From an uncultured Coriobacteriaceae bacterium (GTDB lineage: Bacteria; Actinomycetota; Coriobacteriia; Coriobacteriales; Atopobiaceae), in the NCBI GenBank assembly GCA_902788705.1, contig CADALE010000001.1, forward strand, positions 177,911-241,910: a DNA stretch of 64,000 nt. Reading direction: 5' to 3'. Within the stretch, counting starts at the first letter, position 1. Each line of letters starts with the position of its first letter. Shown piece after piece: positions 7,921-16,525 of the stretch. The notes under the pieces are model-generated. The model saw nothing but the letters and a program-made list of their open reading frames with translations, made no database searches and was not told where the DNA came from. The position numbers and the translations under genes were made by a program.

Positions 7921-9507
7921 TTAGCGCTTCATCTTCGGGTCGAAGGCGTCACGCAGGCCGTCGCCGACCAGGTTGAACGCCAGGACCGTGGCCAGAAGGC
8001 ACACGCCGGCAGGAATCCAGATGAACCAGTAGTTGGTGAGTACGTAGGTGTCGTTGACGTCGTTGATGATGTTGCCCCACGACGCGAACGGGAACTTGAC
8101 GCCAAGGCCCAGGAACGACAGCGTGGCCTCGGTGATGATGGTGGAGCCCAGGCTCATGGTCATGGTGACGATGAGCTGCGGGATCACGTTGGGGATGAGG
8201 TGACGGAAGATGCGACGCGACGCGCGGATGCCCGTGGCCTCGGCCGCCGTCATGAACTCCTGCTCGCGCAGCGACAGGATCTGGCCGCGCACGAGGCGCG
8301 CGATGCCCGCCCAGCCCAGGAAGCCCAGCAACAGCATGAGGTACAGCATGCGGACCTGCGGGTCGACGCGCATGGCGTCCATCGTGGCGCCCAGGATGAT
8401 GATGATCGGCATCGAGGGGATGCAGTAGAACACGTCCACTGCGCGCATGATGAGGTTGTCAACCCAGCCGCCGCAGTAGCCCGAGATGCCGCCCAGCACC
8501 ACGCCGATGGCCGTCTCGATGAACACGACGATGAAGCCGATGTACAGCGACACGCGGCCGCCGTACATGAGGCGAGTGAGCATGTCCATGCCGTTGCGGT
8601 CGGTGCCCAGCCAGTGCTCGGCCGAGGGCGAGGAGTAGGTGTCGAACACGCGCGTGGAGGTGGACTGCAGCACCGACCACGTGCTCTTGGACGCGTCGTA
8701 GGACAGGGTGTACTCGGCTGTGGTGCCGTCCTCGTCGGTGAAGACGAAGTCCTTGTCGCCCGACTCGACGGCCTCCAACAGCTGCTCCTTGAAGGAGCGG
8801 GTAAGGAAGACGTCGGGCATGATGGCCTGCGCTACGTAGCGGCTTGCGTAGGCAACCTCGACGTCGCCGTCCATCACGGTGCCGCCGTCGTCGATGGTGT
8901 AGGTCTTGCCCTCGTAGGTGAAGCTGGGCTGGTCGTTGGTCGCAGCCACCAGGATGGCGTGCTGGAAGCCGAAGGGCAGCTTCTCGTTGGACGTGGAGGA
9001 GCTGACCGTGTCATAGGTTGCCAGCGCCACCGGGTTGCTGGGGTCGGACTCGGCGTAGATGGCGATGAGGCCGTCACCCTCCTCCTTGAAGCTGTAGTTG
9101 GTGCCGCCCGACTCGAAGGTGCCCTCCTTGCCCTGCTTCTGGGCAAGCACAAACTTGGCGCGCGCGACCGACGGGAAGTCGGAGTCGCTCTCGGTGAGAT
9201 AGCGCAGCTCGGTGTTCTCGGTGAGGGCCGCGTACTGCTTGTTCTGGCTGTCGTAGCGGTAGAACAGCTGGTCCTCGCGATAGGGGCTCACGAAGCCGCC
9301 GATGAACGAGAACACGAACATGAAGGCAAGGATGACGAGGCCCGTCACGGCCACGCGGTTGCGCAGGAACCGCTTCACCACCAGCGCGGTGGGCGAGAGG
9401 GTGCGCACGCGACGGTCGTCGTTGAGGGAGTACTCCGACTCCTCGGCGCTCTGTCCCTGGGCGTTGATCTCTTGCGAGATGAGGTCCTTGGTCTTTTCGT
9501 CTGCCAT
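7921..9507 (-). CDS. oppC: Oligopeptide ABC transporter permease OppC with large extracytoplasmic insert (528 aa)
   Basis: Inner-membrane permease. TM1 is at residues 52-73. The conserved OppC core resumes at HWLGTDRNGMDML (about 298-310), and five further helices and the EAA loop (EFMTAAEATGIRASR) follow. Between them about 220 residues are inserted, facing outside, with repeated short beta-type units (NYSFKEEGDG, FTYEGKTYTIDDG, FVFTDEDGTTAEY). Typical OppC proteins are about 300 residues. The insert may form a receptor domain for the equally enlarged OppA. The ATG is preceded by GGAGGTGCGACA and the gene lies 14 bp after oppB. Confidence 0.93.
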   Translation of the reverse strand: MADEKTKDLISQEINAQGQSAEESEYSLNDDRRVRTLSPTALVVKRFLRNRVAVTGLVILAFMFVFSFIGGFVSPYREDQLFYRYDSQNKQYAALTENTELRYLTESDSDFPSVARAKFVLAQKQGKEGTFESGGTNYSFKEEGDGLIAIYAESDPSNPVALATYDTVSSSTSNEKLPFGFQHAILVAATNDQPSFTYEGKTYTIDDGGTVMDGDVEVAYASRYVAQAIMPDVFLTRSFKEQLLEAVESGDKDFVFTDEDGTTAEYTLSYDASKSTWSVLQSTSTRVFDTYSSPSAEHWLGTDRNGMDMLTRLMYGGRVSLYIGFIVVFIETAIGVVLGGISGYCGGWVDNLIMRAVDVFYCIPSMPIIIILGATMDAMRVDPQVRMLYLMLLLGFLGWAGIARLVRGQILSLREQEFMTAAEATGIRASRRIFRHLIPNVIPQLIVTMTMSLGSTIITEATLSFLGLGVKFPFASWGNIINDVNDTYVLTNYWFIWIPAGVCLLATVLAFNLVGDGLRDAFDPKMKR

Positions 9508-9521
9508 GTTGTCGCACCTCC

Positions 9522-10508
9522 TTACGCGATGCGCACGCGTGGGTCGACCACGGCGTACAGGATGTCGGATATCAGGTTGCCCAGCAGCGTGAGGATGGCC
9601 ATGAAGACCAGGTAGAACATGGAGAACGGGATGTCGCCCGCCACCATGGACTGGTAGCTCACATAGCCGATGCCGGGGATGGAGTAGAGGGTCTCGGTGA
9701 TCAGAGCGCCCGCGAACAGGCCCGGAAGCGACCCGCCCAGCATGGTGACCAGCGGGATCAGGGTATTGCGAAACGCGTGGTGATAGATGACCTTGCTCTC
9801 GGGCAGGCCCTTGGCGCGCGCCGTGCGAATGTAGTCGGCGTTCAGGACCTCGAGCATGTTGGTGCGGGTGTAGCGCATCAGCGAGCCGATGGAGATGACC
9901 ACCAGCGTGACGATGGGCAGCACTAGGTGGTTGGCCTTGTCAAGCAGCTGGCCTGCGGGCGAGAGGTACTCGTAGTTGCGCCCGATGAGGCCGCCGAGGT
10001 CAAACCAGCCAAGGTGCACGCAGAACACCAGCTTGAGCAGGGACGCGAAGAAGAAGGTGGGCAGCGAGAAGCAGGCCAGGGCCACGATGGTGATCGTGTA
10101 GTCGGTCTTGGTGTACTGCTTCGTGGCGGCGATGATGCCCAGCGGGATGGCGATGATGATCTCGAAGACGAAGGAGATGGCGCCCATCACGAACGAGATC
10201 CACACCGACTCGTGGAACTTCTGGGTTACCGGCACGGTCCACTTCCAGGAGTCGCCGAAGTCGCCCCTAAGGGCGCGGCCACACCAGCTAAGGAAGCCAG
10301 GGATGATTCCCTTGTCCATGCCGTAGGTTGCGGAGAGCTGCTCCATCCACTCCTCGAAGCTCTTGGAGCCCGGCTGCATCGACTTCTCGCGTGCCACCTG
10401 CTCAAGGTAGGACGTGGGAAGCGAGCGCATCAGCACGTAGATGATGAAGGCCACGAGGACCAGGATCACCGCCGAGATGAGCAGTCGCTTGAGAATGTAC
10501 TTTTTCAT
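9522..10508 (-). CDS. oppB: Oligopeptide ABC transporter permease OppB (328 aa)
   Basis: Six-helix permease with an N-terminal membrane helix (residues 8-26), a periplasmic-side loop (about 30-100) and the EAA motif (DYIRTARAKGLPESKV). The C-terminal motif VDPRVRIA is typical of OppB. Length is normal. It follows oppA after a 109-bp spacer that holds a stem-loop and pairs with oppC downstream. Confidence 0.95.
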   Translation of the reverse strand: MKKYILKRLLISAVILVLVAFIIYVLMRSLPTSYLEQVAREKSMQPGSKSFEEWMEQLSATYGMDKGIIPGFLSWCGRALRGDFGDSWKWTVPVTQKFHESVWISFVMGAISFVFEIIIAIPLGIIAATKQYTKTDYTITIVALACFSLPTFFFASLLKLVFCVHLGWFDLGGLIGRNYEYLSPAGQLLDKANHLVLPIVTLVVISIGSLMRYTRTNMLEVLNADYIRTARAKGLPESKVIYHHAFRNTLIPLVTMLGGSLPGLFAGALITETLYSIPGIGYVSYQSMVAGDIPFSMFYLVFMAILTLLGNLISDILYAVVDPRVRIA

Positions 10509-10535
10509 AGAGGTTCACCTCGCTCGAACGCACGA

Positions 10536-10567
10536 CCCGCCGCCACCACAGAGGGGATGACGGCGGG
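10536..10567 (-). promoter_or_regulatory. Intercistronic stem-loop between oppA and oppB
   Basis: CCCGCCGCCACC can pair with GGATGACGGCGGG, giving a GC-rich stem with two or three interruptions and a short loop. No T-run follows. Hairpins at this place in solute-binding-protein operons commonly stabilise the upstream transcript or partly terminate, so that the binding protein exceeds the permeases. That role is inferred here. Confidence 0.5.
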
Positions 10568-10617
10568 ATTGGTTTTACCAATTGCGTGCGGACATCAGAT
10601 AAGTGGGACGGGGAGAA

Positions 10618-12930
10618 CTAGTTCATCTGGATGTTCTCGATCTCCTGCAGCCAGGTGTAGAACGTGGTGATGTCAGGGGTAACCGTATCGATGTTGACGC
10701 GCTCGGTGGAGAAGATGATGGCGTTCTGGCGCTGATAGGTCGGAATCTCGCAGGCCCAGTCGATGACGATGTCAAGGGCGGCCTTGTAGATCTGCTTACG
10801 GTAGGCCTGGTCAGTGGACGCACGGCCGGCAAGGATGAGCTCGTCGAGCTCGGCGTCGGCAATGCAGTACTCGTAGTTGGAGCCACCCTGCGCGGGGCCG
10901 CCGTCGGGGTTGTGCTTGTCGCCGGAGGCGTCCTTGTTGGCCACGTCGGAGAAGTAGATCTGCGTCATGTCCGGGTCGATGGTGGCGCCCCAAGCGGCGC
11001 ACCAGATCTCGCCCTGGATGGCGTCAAGCTTGGTCCAGAGGTCGGAGGAGTTGGAGAGGTCGTTGATGATGAGGTTGAGGCCCAGCTCGGCGAAGGCGCT
11101 CTTGGCCTCGGTGAGGATCATGAACGCGGGGTGGTCGCCGGTGCCGTCGCCAGGAACCATGACCTCGTACTCGAGCTTGGCGCCCTCGGGGGCAGCGGTG
11201 AGCTTGCCGTCGGCGACCGTGTAGCCAGCGGCCTCGAAGAAGCCCAGGGCGGCCGTCTTGGCGGCGGCGTACTTGTCGTCGGCGCTCATCTCGGAGGTGT
11301 AGATGTCGTTGCCGTTGACGTCAACGGAGAAGGCCACCTTGTAGCCGTCGTCGGTTGCGTGCGGGGCAGCCCAGCTGGTGTTGGAGATGGGGTAGTTGAT
11401 GACCTCGGCGGCCTCGCCGTAGTAGGAGTCGATGGCCACGTCGCGGTACACGGCGAAGATGGTGGCCAGGCCCTTGCGCAGGTTCTTGGAGGCGTCGGAG
11501 GCGGGCTCGCCGGCAACGTTGACGTTGTGGGCGTTGATGCCGATGTAGCCATAGCCCAGGTTGTCGACGGTGCTGGTGGTGATGACGGCACCGGTGATCT
11601 CGCCGCCGTTGGCGTCGGCCACGGCCTGAGCGGTGTCCTTGGACCAGCTGGGGTCGGTCACGTCGATGGTGCCGGTGATGACGCCGTTCAGCTTGTCGAC
11701 GTCCTGCACCTCGCGGAACTGGACGTACTTGGTCTGCGGGGCGCCCTTGAAGTAGCTCTCGTTAGCCTCGTAGTTGATGACGCCGTTCTCGAACTTGACG
11801 AACTTGTAGGGGCCGGCGCCCATGGGCTCGGAGATCTTGGCGCGCACGCTGGAGAGGTCGCCCTTGGGGAAGCCGAAGCTGTCGGTGCCGTTGAAGAGGG
11901 CCTTGTCGCCGTAGTAGTGCAGCGGGGCGATCTCGAAGCCAAGCTGGTAGATGAGGTTGGCGTCAACCTGGGTGGCGGTGATGGTGCAGCTGTAGTCACC
12001 GGTCTTCTCGATGCCGGAGATGCTTGCCGCGGAGGAGCCGGTCTCGACGCCCACGAGGTACTCGTCCCAGCCGGGGAAGACGTCGGAGATGGAGCTGCCG
12101 GCGTTCTCGGTGCCCACGAGGCTAGCGATGTCGTTGCCGTAGGCCTCCATCATCGTGGCGCCGAAGTCCTCGATGGTGGCGCCAGCGTCAAGCTGGAAGC
12201 CCCAGTTGGCAGCGCAGGCCTCGATGGGGTCGTCCTCGGCGTTGTAGCCAGCGGCCTTGCAGTAGTCCACGATCTCCTGCGCGATGGCCTCTGAGGCGGC
12301 CTTGGCGTTGGTCCAGAAGGTGGTCTGCTGCTCCTCGGTCCAGTTGGTGAAGTCGGTGTTGTCGGGGCCGGCGTTGATGATCAGGTTGGCCAGGGTGTCC
12401 ATGCCGGAGCGGTACTCTTCCATGCCCTTGATCGGCATCGCGAACAGGGTTGCGGAGCCGTCGTAGGTGGGGTCGCAGCGCACGTAGGCCGAGAAGATGT
12501 AGTCGTCGATGGTGAGGGGCTCGCCGTCGGAGAAGGTGATGTCCTCGCGCAGCTTGATGTCGTAGGTGACGGTGCCGTCGGCGTTTTCGGTAACCTCGAT
12601 GTCGGCGGGGCCGTTGTAGGTGTAGTTGGTGCCGTTGAACTCGTAGGACTCGCCCTCGATGCCCTTGTAGACAACCTCGCCAAGACGGGTGGTGGGGTAG
12701 AGCGCGAGCTGCGTCATGCTCTGGGCGTCCTGGTCATAGGCGGTCTCGGCAAAGAACGGGCTGAACTTGCTGCTGAACGGGGAATAGCCCACGACAAGCG
12801 GGGTGGCCTCGGTAGAGGCGCCACCTTCGTCGCCAGCACCCTCGGAGCCGTTGTTGCCGCATCCGGCCATGAAGCCAAGAGCCGCCGTGGCGCCGAAAGC
12901 CTGCAGAAAGTTCCTACGAGAAATGTTCAT
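10618..12930 (-). CDS. oppA: Oligopeptide-binding lipoprotein OppA, Tat-type signal (770 aa)
   Basis: Extracellular solute-binding protein of family 5. The N-terminus MNISRRNFLQAFGA has a twin-Arg motif followed by a hydrophobic stretch and a lipobox (FMAGC, Cys24), so a Tat-exported lipoprotein is predicted. A short Gly/Glu-rich linker precedes the mature domain. LREDITFSDGEPLTIDDYIFS is the family's characteristic segment. At 770 residues it is longer than the usual 530-600; extra sequence lies in the first half (about residues 190-290). It is the first gene of the opp operon. Confidence 0.93.
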   Translation of the reverse strand: MNISRRNFLQAFGATAALGFMAGCGNNGSEGAGDEGGASTEATPLVVGYSPFSSKFSPFFAETAYDQDAQSMTQLALYPTTRLGEVVYKGIEGESYEFNGTNYTYNGPADIEVTENADGTVTYDIKLREDITFSDGEPLTIDDYIFSAYVRCDPTYDGSATLFAMPIKGMEEYRSGMDTLANLIINAGPDNTDFTNWTEEQQTTFWTNAKAASEAIAQEIVDYCKAAGYNAEDDPIEACAANWGFQLDAGATIEDFGATMMEAYGNDIASLVGTENAGSSISDVFPGWDEYLVGVETGSSAASISGIEKTGDYSCTITATQVDANLIYQLGFEIAPLHYYGDKALFNGTDSFGFPKGDLSSVRAKISEPMGAGPYKFVKFENGVINYEANESYFKGAPQTKYVQFREVQDVDKLNGVITGTIDVTDPSWSKDTAQAVADANGGEITGAVITTSTVDNLGYGYIGINAHNVNVAGEPASDASKNLRKGLATIFAVYRDVAIDSYYGEAAEVINYPISNTSWAAPHATDDGYKVAFSVDVNGNDIYTSEMSADDKYAAAKTAALGFFEAAGYTVADGKLTAAPEGAKLEYEVMVPGDGTGDHPAFMILTEAKSAFAELGLNLIINDLSNSSDLWTKLDAIQGEIWCAAWGATIDPDMTQIYFSDVANKDASGDKHNPDGGPAQGGSNYEYCIADAELDELILAGRASTDQAYRKQIYKAALDIVIDWACEIPTYQRQNAIIFSTERVNIDTVTPDITTFYTWLQEIENIQMN

Positions 12931-13136
12931 CCTAAGGTCTCCCTTCGTGGCTTAGCAGAACGTCATGTCTGCACGGATAGTGGTAACTCTATCAAACTGA
13001 CAGAACTTGATGCCCGCCAATTTGAAATATGTTTGCGAATTGTTTCGACTGTCATGCCGCTCGAGGGCGAAGTTATGCCATCGGCCGGAGGCGGCTGGCA
13101 GGCGCGCGAGGACCGCTACGGAAGGCTGCCGAGAGG

Positions 13137-13595
13137 CTATGCCTGACGCTTGTTCAGGGCCATGAGACGCAGGCCGCCGGCAAGGCACAGCAGCACGTAG
13201 GCGAAGGCGAAGGGAAGGATGCTTCCCGTGGTCGAGGTCGCGGGGCCGGCGTAGCCAAACCCGCTGGTAGTGCCCACAAACACGATGTGCGCTAGCTCAC
13301 CGATGGCGGCAACCAGCGAGAAGATGGCCCCAGCGAGGGAGCGCCTGGCTACGCTCGTCTTGCGGTCGTAGTCATCGGGAGCCTGGCGCTTGAAGGTGAG
13401 GCCAAAGTGCGCCATGGCCGCAAGCACGCACGAGACGACGGACCCCGCATAGGGGATGAGCACATAGAAGGCGTTGTCTGCGCCCGGTGCGGGCAGGAAG
13501 CCTGCGGCGATGAGCGCAAAGGCAGCCTCGGCCAGCACCCATCCGTCGCTTGCGAGGGGGTTGCGGCTGTTTGTATGTCGCTGAGTGTTTGCCAT
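13137..13595 (-). CDS. Four-helix integral membrane protein of unknown function (152 aa)
   Basis: Four hydrophobic helices are visible: WVLAEAAFALIAAGFL, YVLIPYAGSVVSCVLAAMAHF, AGAIFSLVAAIGELAHIVF and FAFAYVLLCLAGGLRLMAL. A charged loop (KRQAPDDYDRKTS) joins helices 2 and 3. The start at 13595 is the first ATG after the tandem repeat region; it has no clear ribosome-binding site, so the start is tentative. The frame is open further upstream only because the 52-bp repeats contain no stop there. The family is not recognised. Confidence 0.6.
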   Translation of the reverse strand: MANTQRHTNSRNPLASDGWVLAEAAFALIAAGFLPAPGADNAFYVLIPYAGSVVSCVLAAMAHFGLTFKRQAPDDYDRKTSVARRSLAGAIFSLVAAIGELAHIVFVGTTSGFGYAGPATSTTGSILPFAFAYVLLCLAGGLRLMALNKRQA

Positions 13596-13660
13596 GGCAT
13601 GTGATGATAGCACGGGTGCTGGGCTGCCACGGGCAGTCACGGCGTCTGCGGGCCCTGGGG

Positions 13661-13972
13661 TGTCGGGAGTGAGACATGTATGCGACGGTTCCGACACGGG
13701 AGGGCCCCTGGATGTCGGGAGTGTGACATGCATGCGACACTTCCGACACGGGAGGGCGCCTAGATGTCGGGAGTGTGACATGCATGCGACACTTCCGACA
13801 CGGGAGGGCCCCTGGATGTCGGGAGTGTGACATGCATGCGACACTTCCGACACGAACTAGCCCCCAGGTGTCGCAATCGCCCTCCCGCGGGACCGTTGCG
13901 ACACGAACCGGCCTCCAGATGACTTAACCGTCCCGTCGCAGGACCGTTTGGACATACGCCGGTGCCGGCGGC
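13661..13972. repeat. 52-bp tandem array of palindromes (4 good units plus 2 diverged)
   Basis: Units begin at 13661, 13713, 13765, 13817, 13869 and about 13921, all 52 bp apart. Each holds a near-palindrome of about 36 bp (TGTCGGGAGTGTGACATG against CATGCGACACTTCCGACA in units 2-4) and a 16-bp linker. Units 5 and 6 have different arm sequences but still self-pair (TGTCGCAA with TTGCGACA in unit 5). The linkers are nearly identical, so it is not a CRISPR array. It fills the 500-bp gap between divergent genes, upstream of iorA and of the membrane-protein gene. Confidence 0.9.
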
Positions 13973-14095
13973 CGCGCTTGACCCGCGCCCGCCTCGCGCC
14001 ACAACGCTTCGAGCGTGTGAACAACCGTGCCGTTCGCAGCGCGTGGTGGTAAGGTTTTACCTCGTTGCGTCAACTGCATGAACAGAGGTACCTGC

Positions 14096-15919
14096 ATGCA
14101 CACAGAATTCCTGATGGGTAACGAGGCCATCGCGCTCGGCGCGCTCGCGGCGGGCGTCAACGTGGTGGCCGGCTACCCGGGCACCCCGTCCACCGAGGTG
14201 CTCGAGACCGTGGCCAAGCGCAAGGGTGGCCAGACCTACGTGGAGTGGTCGGTCAACGAGAAGGCTGCCATGGAGGTTGCCGCCGGCGCCGCCTACGCGG
14301 GCGCCCGCACGCTGGTCACCATGAAGCAGGTGGGCCTGAACGTGGCGTCCGACCCGCTCATGAGCCTTGCATATATAGGTGTGAAGGGCGGCATGGTGGT
14401 CTTGGTGGCCGACGACCCCGGTCCCATCTCGTCGCAGACCGAGCAGGACACGCGCACCTTCGCGCAGTACTCCAAGCTCCCGTGCTTCGATCCGTCGGGC
14501 GTCGCAGACGCCTACGCTATGATCCAGGATGCGTTCAAGCTCTCCGAGCGCATCGGAAGCCCGGTGCTGCTGCGCCCCACCACGCGTGTCGACCACGGCT
14601 ACGAGTCCATCAAGGTGGCCGACCAGGACGAGTGGCGCGTGCACCAGCCCGAGGGCTTCGTGAAGGACCCCTCCCGCTGGGTCATCTTCCCGCGCCTCTC
14701 GGTGGTCAACCACGCGAAGATTGAGGCCCGCAACGCCCAGCTCTCCGAGACGCTCAGCGACTCGCGCGACAACTTCGTGCTGCCTGGGGCAGGGGAGGCC
14801 GCTCGCGTGGGCATCGCCACGCACGGCATCAGCTACCAATATGTACGCGAGAACCTGGACGAGGCGAACCATCCGAGCGTCCTGCGCGTGGGTACGCCGT
14901 TCCCGTTCCCCGAGCGCAAGGCTGTCCAGTTCTTGGAGGGGCTCGACGAGGTGCTCTGTGTCGAGGAGCTTGACCCGGTCATCGAGCGCGCGCTCATCGC
15001 GGTGTGCGGCAAGTTTGGCCTCTCCACCAAGATCCGCGGCAAGCTGACGGGCGACATCCAGCCCTCGGGCGAGAACACGGTGGAGTCGGTGGGGAAGGCC
15101 ATCGCGTGCTTCCTTGGCAGCGAGCCAGCCGCTGAGGTCGCCCCGGCTGAGGCCGACCCCGCCCCCCAGCTGCCCGTCCGTCCTCCCGTGCTGTGCGCTG
15201 GCTGCCCGCATCGTGCCAGCTTCTACGCCGTGAAGAAGGCCATGGGCAAGCGCAAGACCATCTACTGCGGCGACATCGGCTGCTATACGCTGGGAAACGC
15301 CGCCCCGCTCGACATGGTGGACACGTGCCTGTGCATGGGCGCGGGCATCAACATCGCGCAGGGCGTCTTCCGCGTCGAGCCCGACACCACGTGCTTCGCC
15401 TTCGTGGGCGACTCCACCTTCTTCGCAAGTGGCATCACGGGCGTGGTGAACGCCTTCTACAACCAGGCAAACCTCACGCTGGTGGTGCTGGACAACTCCA
15501 CCACTGCCATGACCGGCCACCAGCCGCATCCCGGCACCGGCCGCACCATGATGGGCGAGGTGGTGCAGAAGGTGAGCATCGAGGCCGTCCTGCGTGCCAT
15601 CGGCCTCACCACGGTGGAGACCGTCAACCCGCTGGACCACAAGCACGCGGTCGAGACCGTGCGTCGCGTGGCGGACGAGCCGGGCGTGAAGGCCATCATC
15701 TTTAAGAGCCCCTGCGTGGTGCTGGCCCGCCCGCAGTCGAGCAGCCGGGTTGACGCCACTGCCTGCATCGGCTGCCAGCGCTGCATACACGAGCTGGGGT
15801 GCCCCGCCCTTTCGCTGAAGGGCGGCAAGGCGACGATCGACGAGACCCAGTGCTCGGGCTGCACCCTGTGCGAGCAGGTGTGCCCTGTGGGTGCCATCTC
15901 CGGAGGTGAGCGGCTGTGA
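14096..15919 (+). CDS. iorA: Indolepyruvate:ferredoxin oxidoreductase alpha subunit (607 aa)
   Basis: Catalytic subunit that oxidatively decarboxylates aryl-pyruvates (from Trp, Phe, Tyr) to aryl-acetyl-CoA with ferredoxin reduction. The N-terminal pyrimidine-type domain begins MGNEAIALGALAAG with GYPGTPSTE. The TPP-binding domain follows (LCAGCPHRASFY, then GDSTFF and NQANLTLVVLDNSTTAMTG). At the C-terminus two 4Fe-4S sets are present (CIGCQRC plus CP near 557-570, CSGCTLCEQVCP near 586-597). Length is normal. AGAGG precedes ATG 14096. It overlaps iorB by four bases. Confidence 0.95.
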   Translation: MHTEFLMGNEAIALGALAAGVNVVAGYPGTPSTEVLETVAKRKGGQTYVEWSVNEKAAMEVAAGAAYAGARTLVTMKQVGLNVASDPLMSLAYIGVKGGMVVLVADDPGPISSQTEQDTRTFAQYSKLPCFDPSGVADAYAMIQDAFKLSERIGSPVLLRPTTRVDHGYESIKVADQDEWRVHQPEGFVKDPSRWVIFPRLSVVNHAKIEARNAQLSETLSDSRDNFVLPGAGEAARVGIATHGISYQYVRENLDEANHPSVLRVGTPFPFPERKAVQFLEGLDEVLCVEELDPVIERALIAVCGKFGLSTKIRGKLTGDIQPSGENTVESVGKAIACFLGSEPAAEVAPAEADPAPQLPVRPPVLCAGCPHRASFYAVKKAMGKRKTIYCGDIGCYTLGNAAPLDMVDTCLCMGAGINIAQGVFRVEPDTTCFAFVGDSTFFASGITGVVNAFYNQANLTLVVLDNSTTAMTGHQPHPGTGRTMMGEVVQKVSIEAVLRAIGLTTVETVNPLDHKHAVETVRRVADEPGVKAIIFKSPCVVLARPQSSSRVDATACIGCQRCIHELGCPALSLKGGKATIDETQCSGCTLCEQVCPVGAISGGERL

Positions 15920-16488
15920 CGGACGACATCATCCTGTGCGGCGTGGGTGGCCAGGGAACCATCCTTGCCTCGAAGCTGCTTGCCTCTGCGGCCATGGGCC
16001 GCGACCTGCCCGTCAAGACGGCCGAGACCATCGGCATGGCGCAGCGTGGCGGCTCGGTGCTCAGCCACGTGCGCATCGGTGAGGGTGCCGCCTCGCCGCT
16101 CATCGGTACGAGGCGCGCCAGCCTCATCATCGCCTTCGAGCCTGCCGAGGCCGTGCGCCAGCTGGCCTTCCTTAGGCCTGGCGGCACCGTGGTGGTGAGC
16201 GACCGGCCCATCGTGCCCGCCAGCGCGTTGGTGGGCGGGCCCGCCTACGACGTGGAGGCGGTCATGGCCTACCTGCGCAAGAGGGTGGAGCGCCTCGTGG
16301 TGGTTGACGCCGACGCGGCTGCGCGCGACCTTGGCTCGGCCAAGTGCCTCAACGTGGTGCTGCTTGGCGCGGCGGTGCGCAGCGGTGCCCTCATGCTCAC
16401 CGCCGACGACATCGCCGAGGCCATCAGGCGTCTGGTGCCCGAGCGCTTCCAGGACCTGAACGCCAGGGCCCTTGCATACGCACGATAA
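15916..16488 (+). CDS. iorB: Indolepyruvate:ferredoxin oxidoreductase beta subunit (190 aa)
   Basis: Gamma-type domain subunit of the same enzyme: GVGGQGTILASKLLA at the N-terminus, then KTAETIGMAQRGGSV, both hallmarks of IorB/pyruvate oxidoreductase gamma domains. It starts with GTG at 15916, sharing GTGA with the iorA stop, so the two subunits are translationally coupled. Length is normal. Confidence 0.95.
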   Translation: MTDDIILCGVGGQGTILASKLLASAAMGRDLPVKTAETIGMAQRGGSVLSHVRIGEGAASPLIGTRRASLIIAFEPAEAVRQLAFLRPGGTVVVSDRPIVPASALVGGPAYDVEAVMAYLRKRVERLVVVDADAAARDLGSAKCLNVVLLGAAVRSGALMLTADDIAEAIRRLVPERFQDLNARALAYAR

Positions 16489-16525
16489 GACAGGAAACGT
16501 GTCCCAACAGGAACGGAGATCACGC

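Noticed and set aside
6718..9615. Very long plus-strand open frame (965 codons) opposite the opp genes
   Set aside because: It is the antisense of oppD and oppC, rich in His, Val, Ala, Asp and Gln as expected for the reverse of GC-rich codons, with no domain and no ribosome-binding site.
12952..13188. 78-residue minus-strand frame upstream of oppA
   Set aside because: No ribosome-binding site and it overlaps both the opp promoter region and the end of the next gene.
13596..13853. N-terminal extension of the four-helix membrane protein through the tandem repeats
   Set aside because: The repeated peptide (CHTPDIQGP and variants) is just the translation of the 52-bp units, which happen to lack stops in one frame.
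13661..13972. CRISPR array
   Set aside because: The 16-bp segments between palindromes are nearly identical to one another, units are only 52 bp, and no cas genes are in the window.
14057..15790. Minus-strand open frame of 577 codons opposite iorA
   Set aside because: Antisense of a clearly recognisable enzyme.
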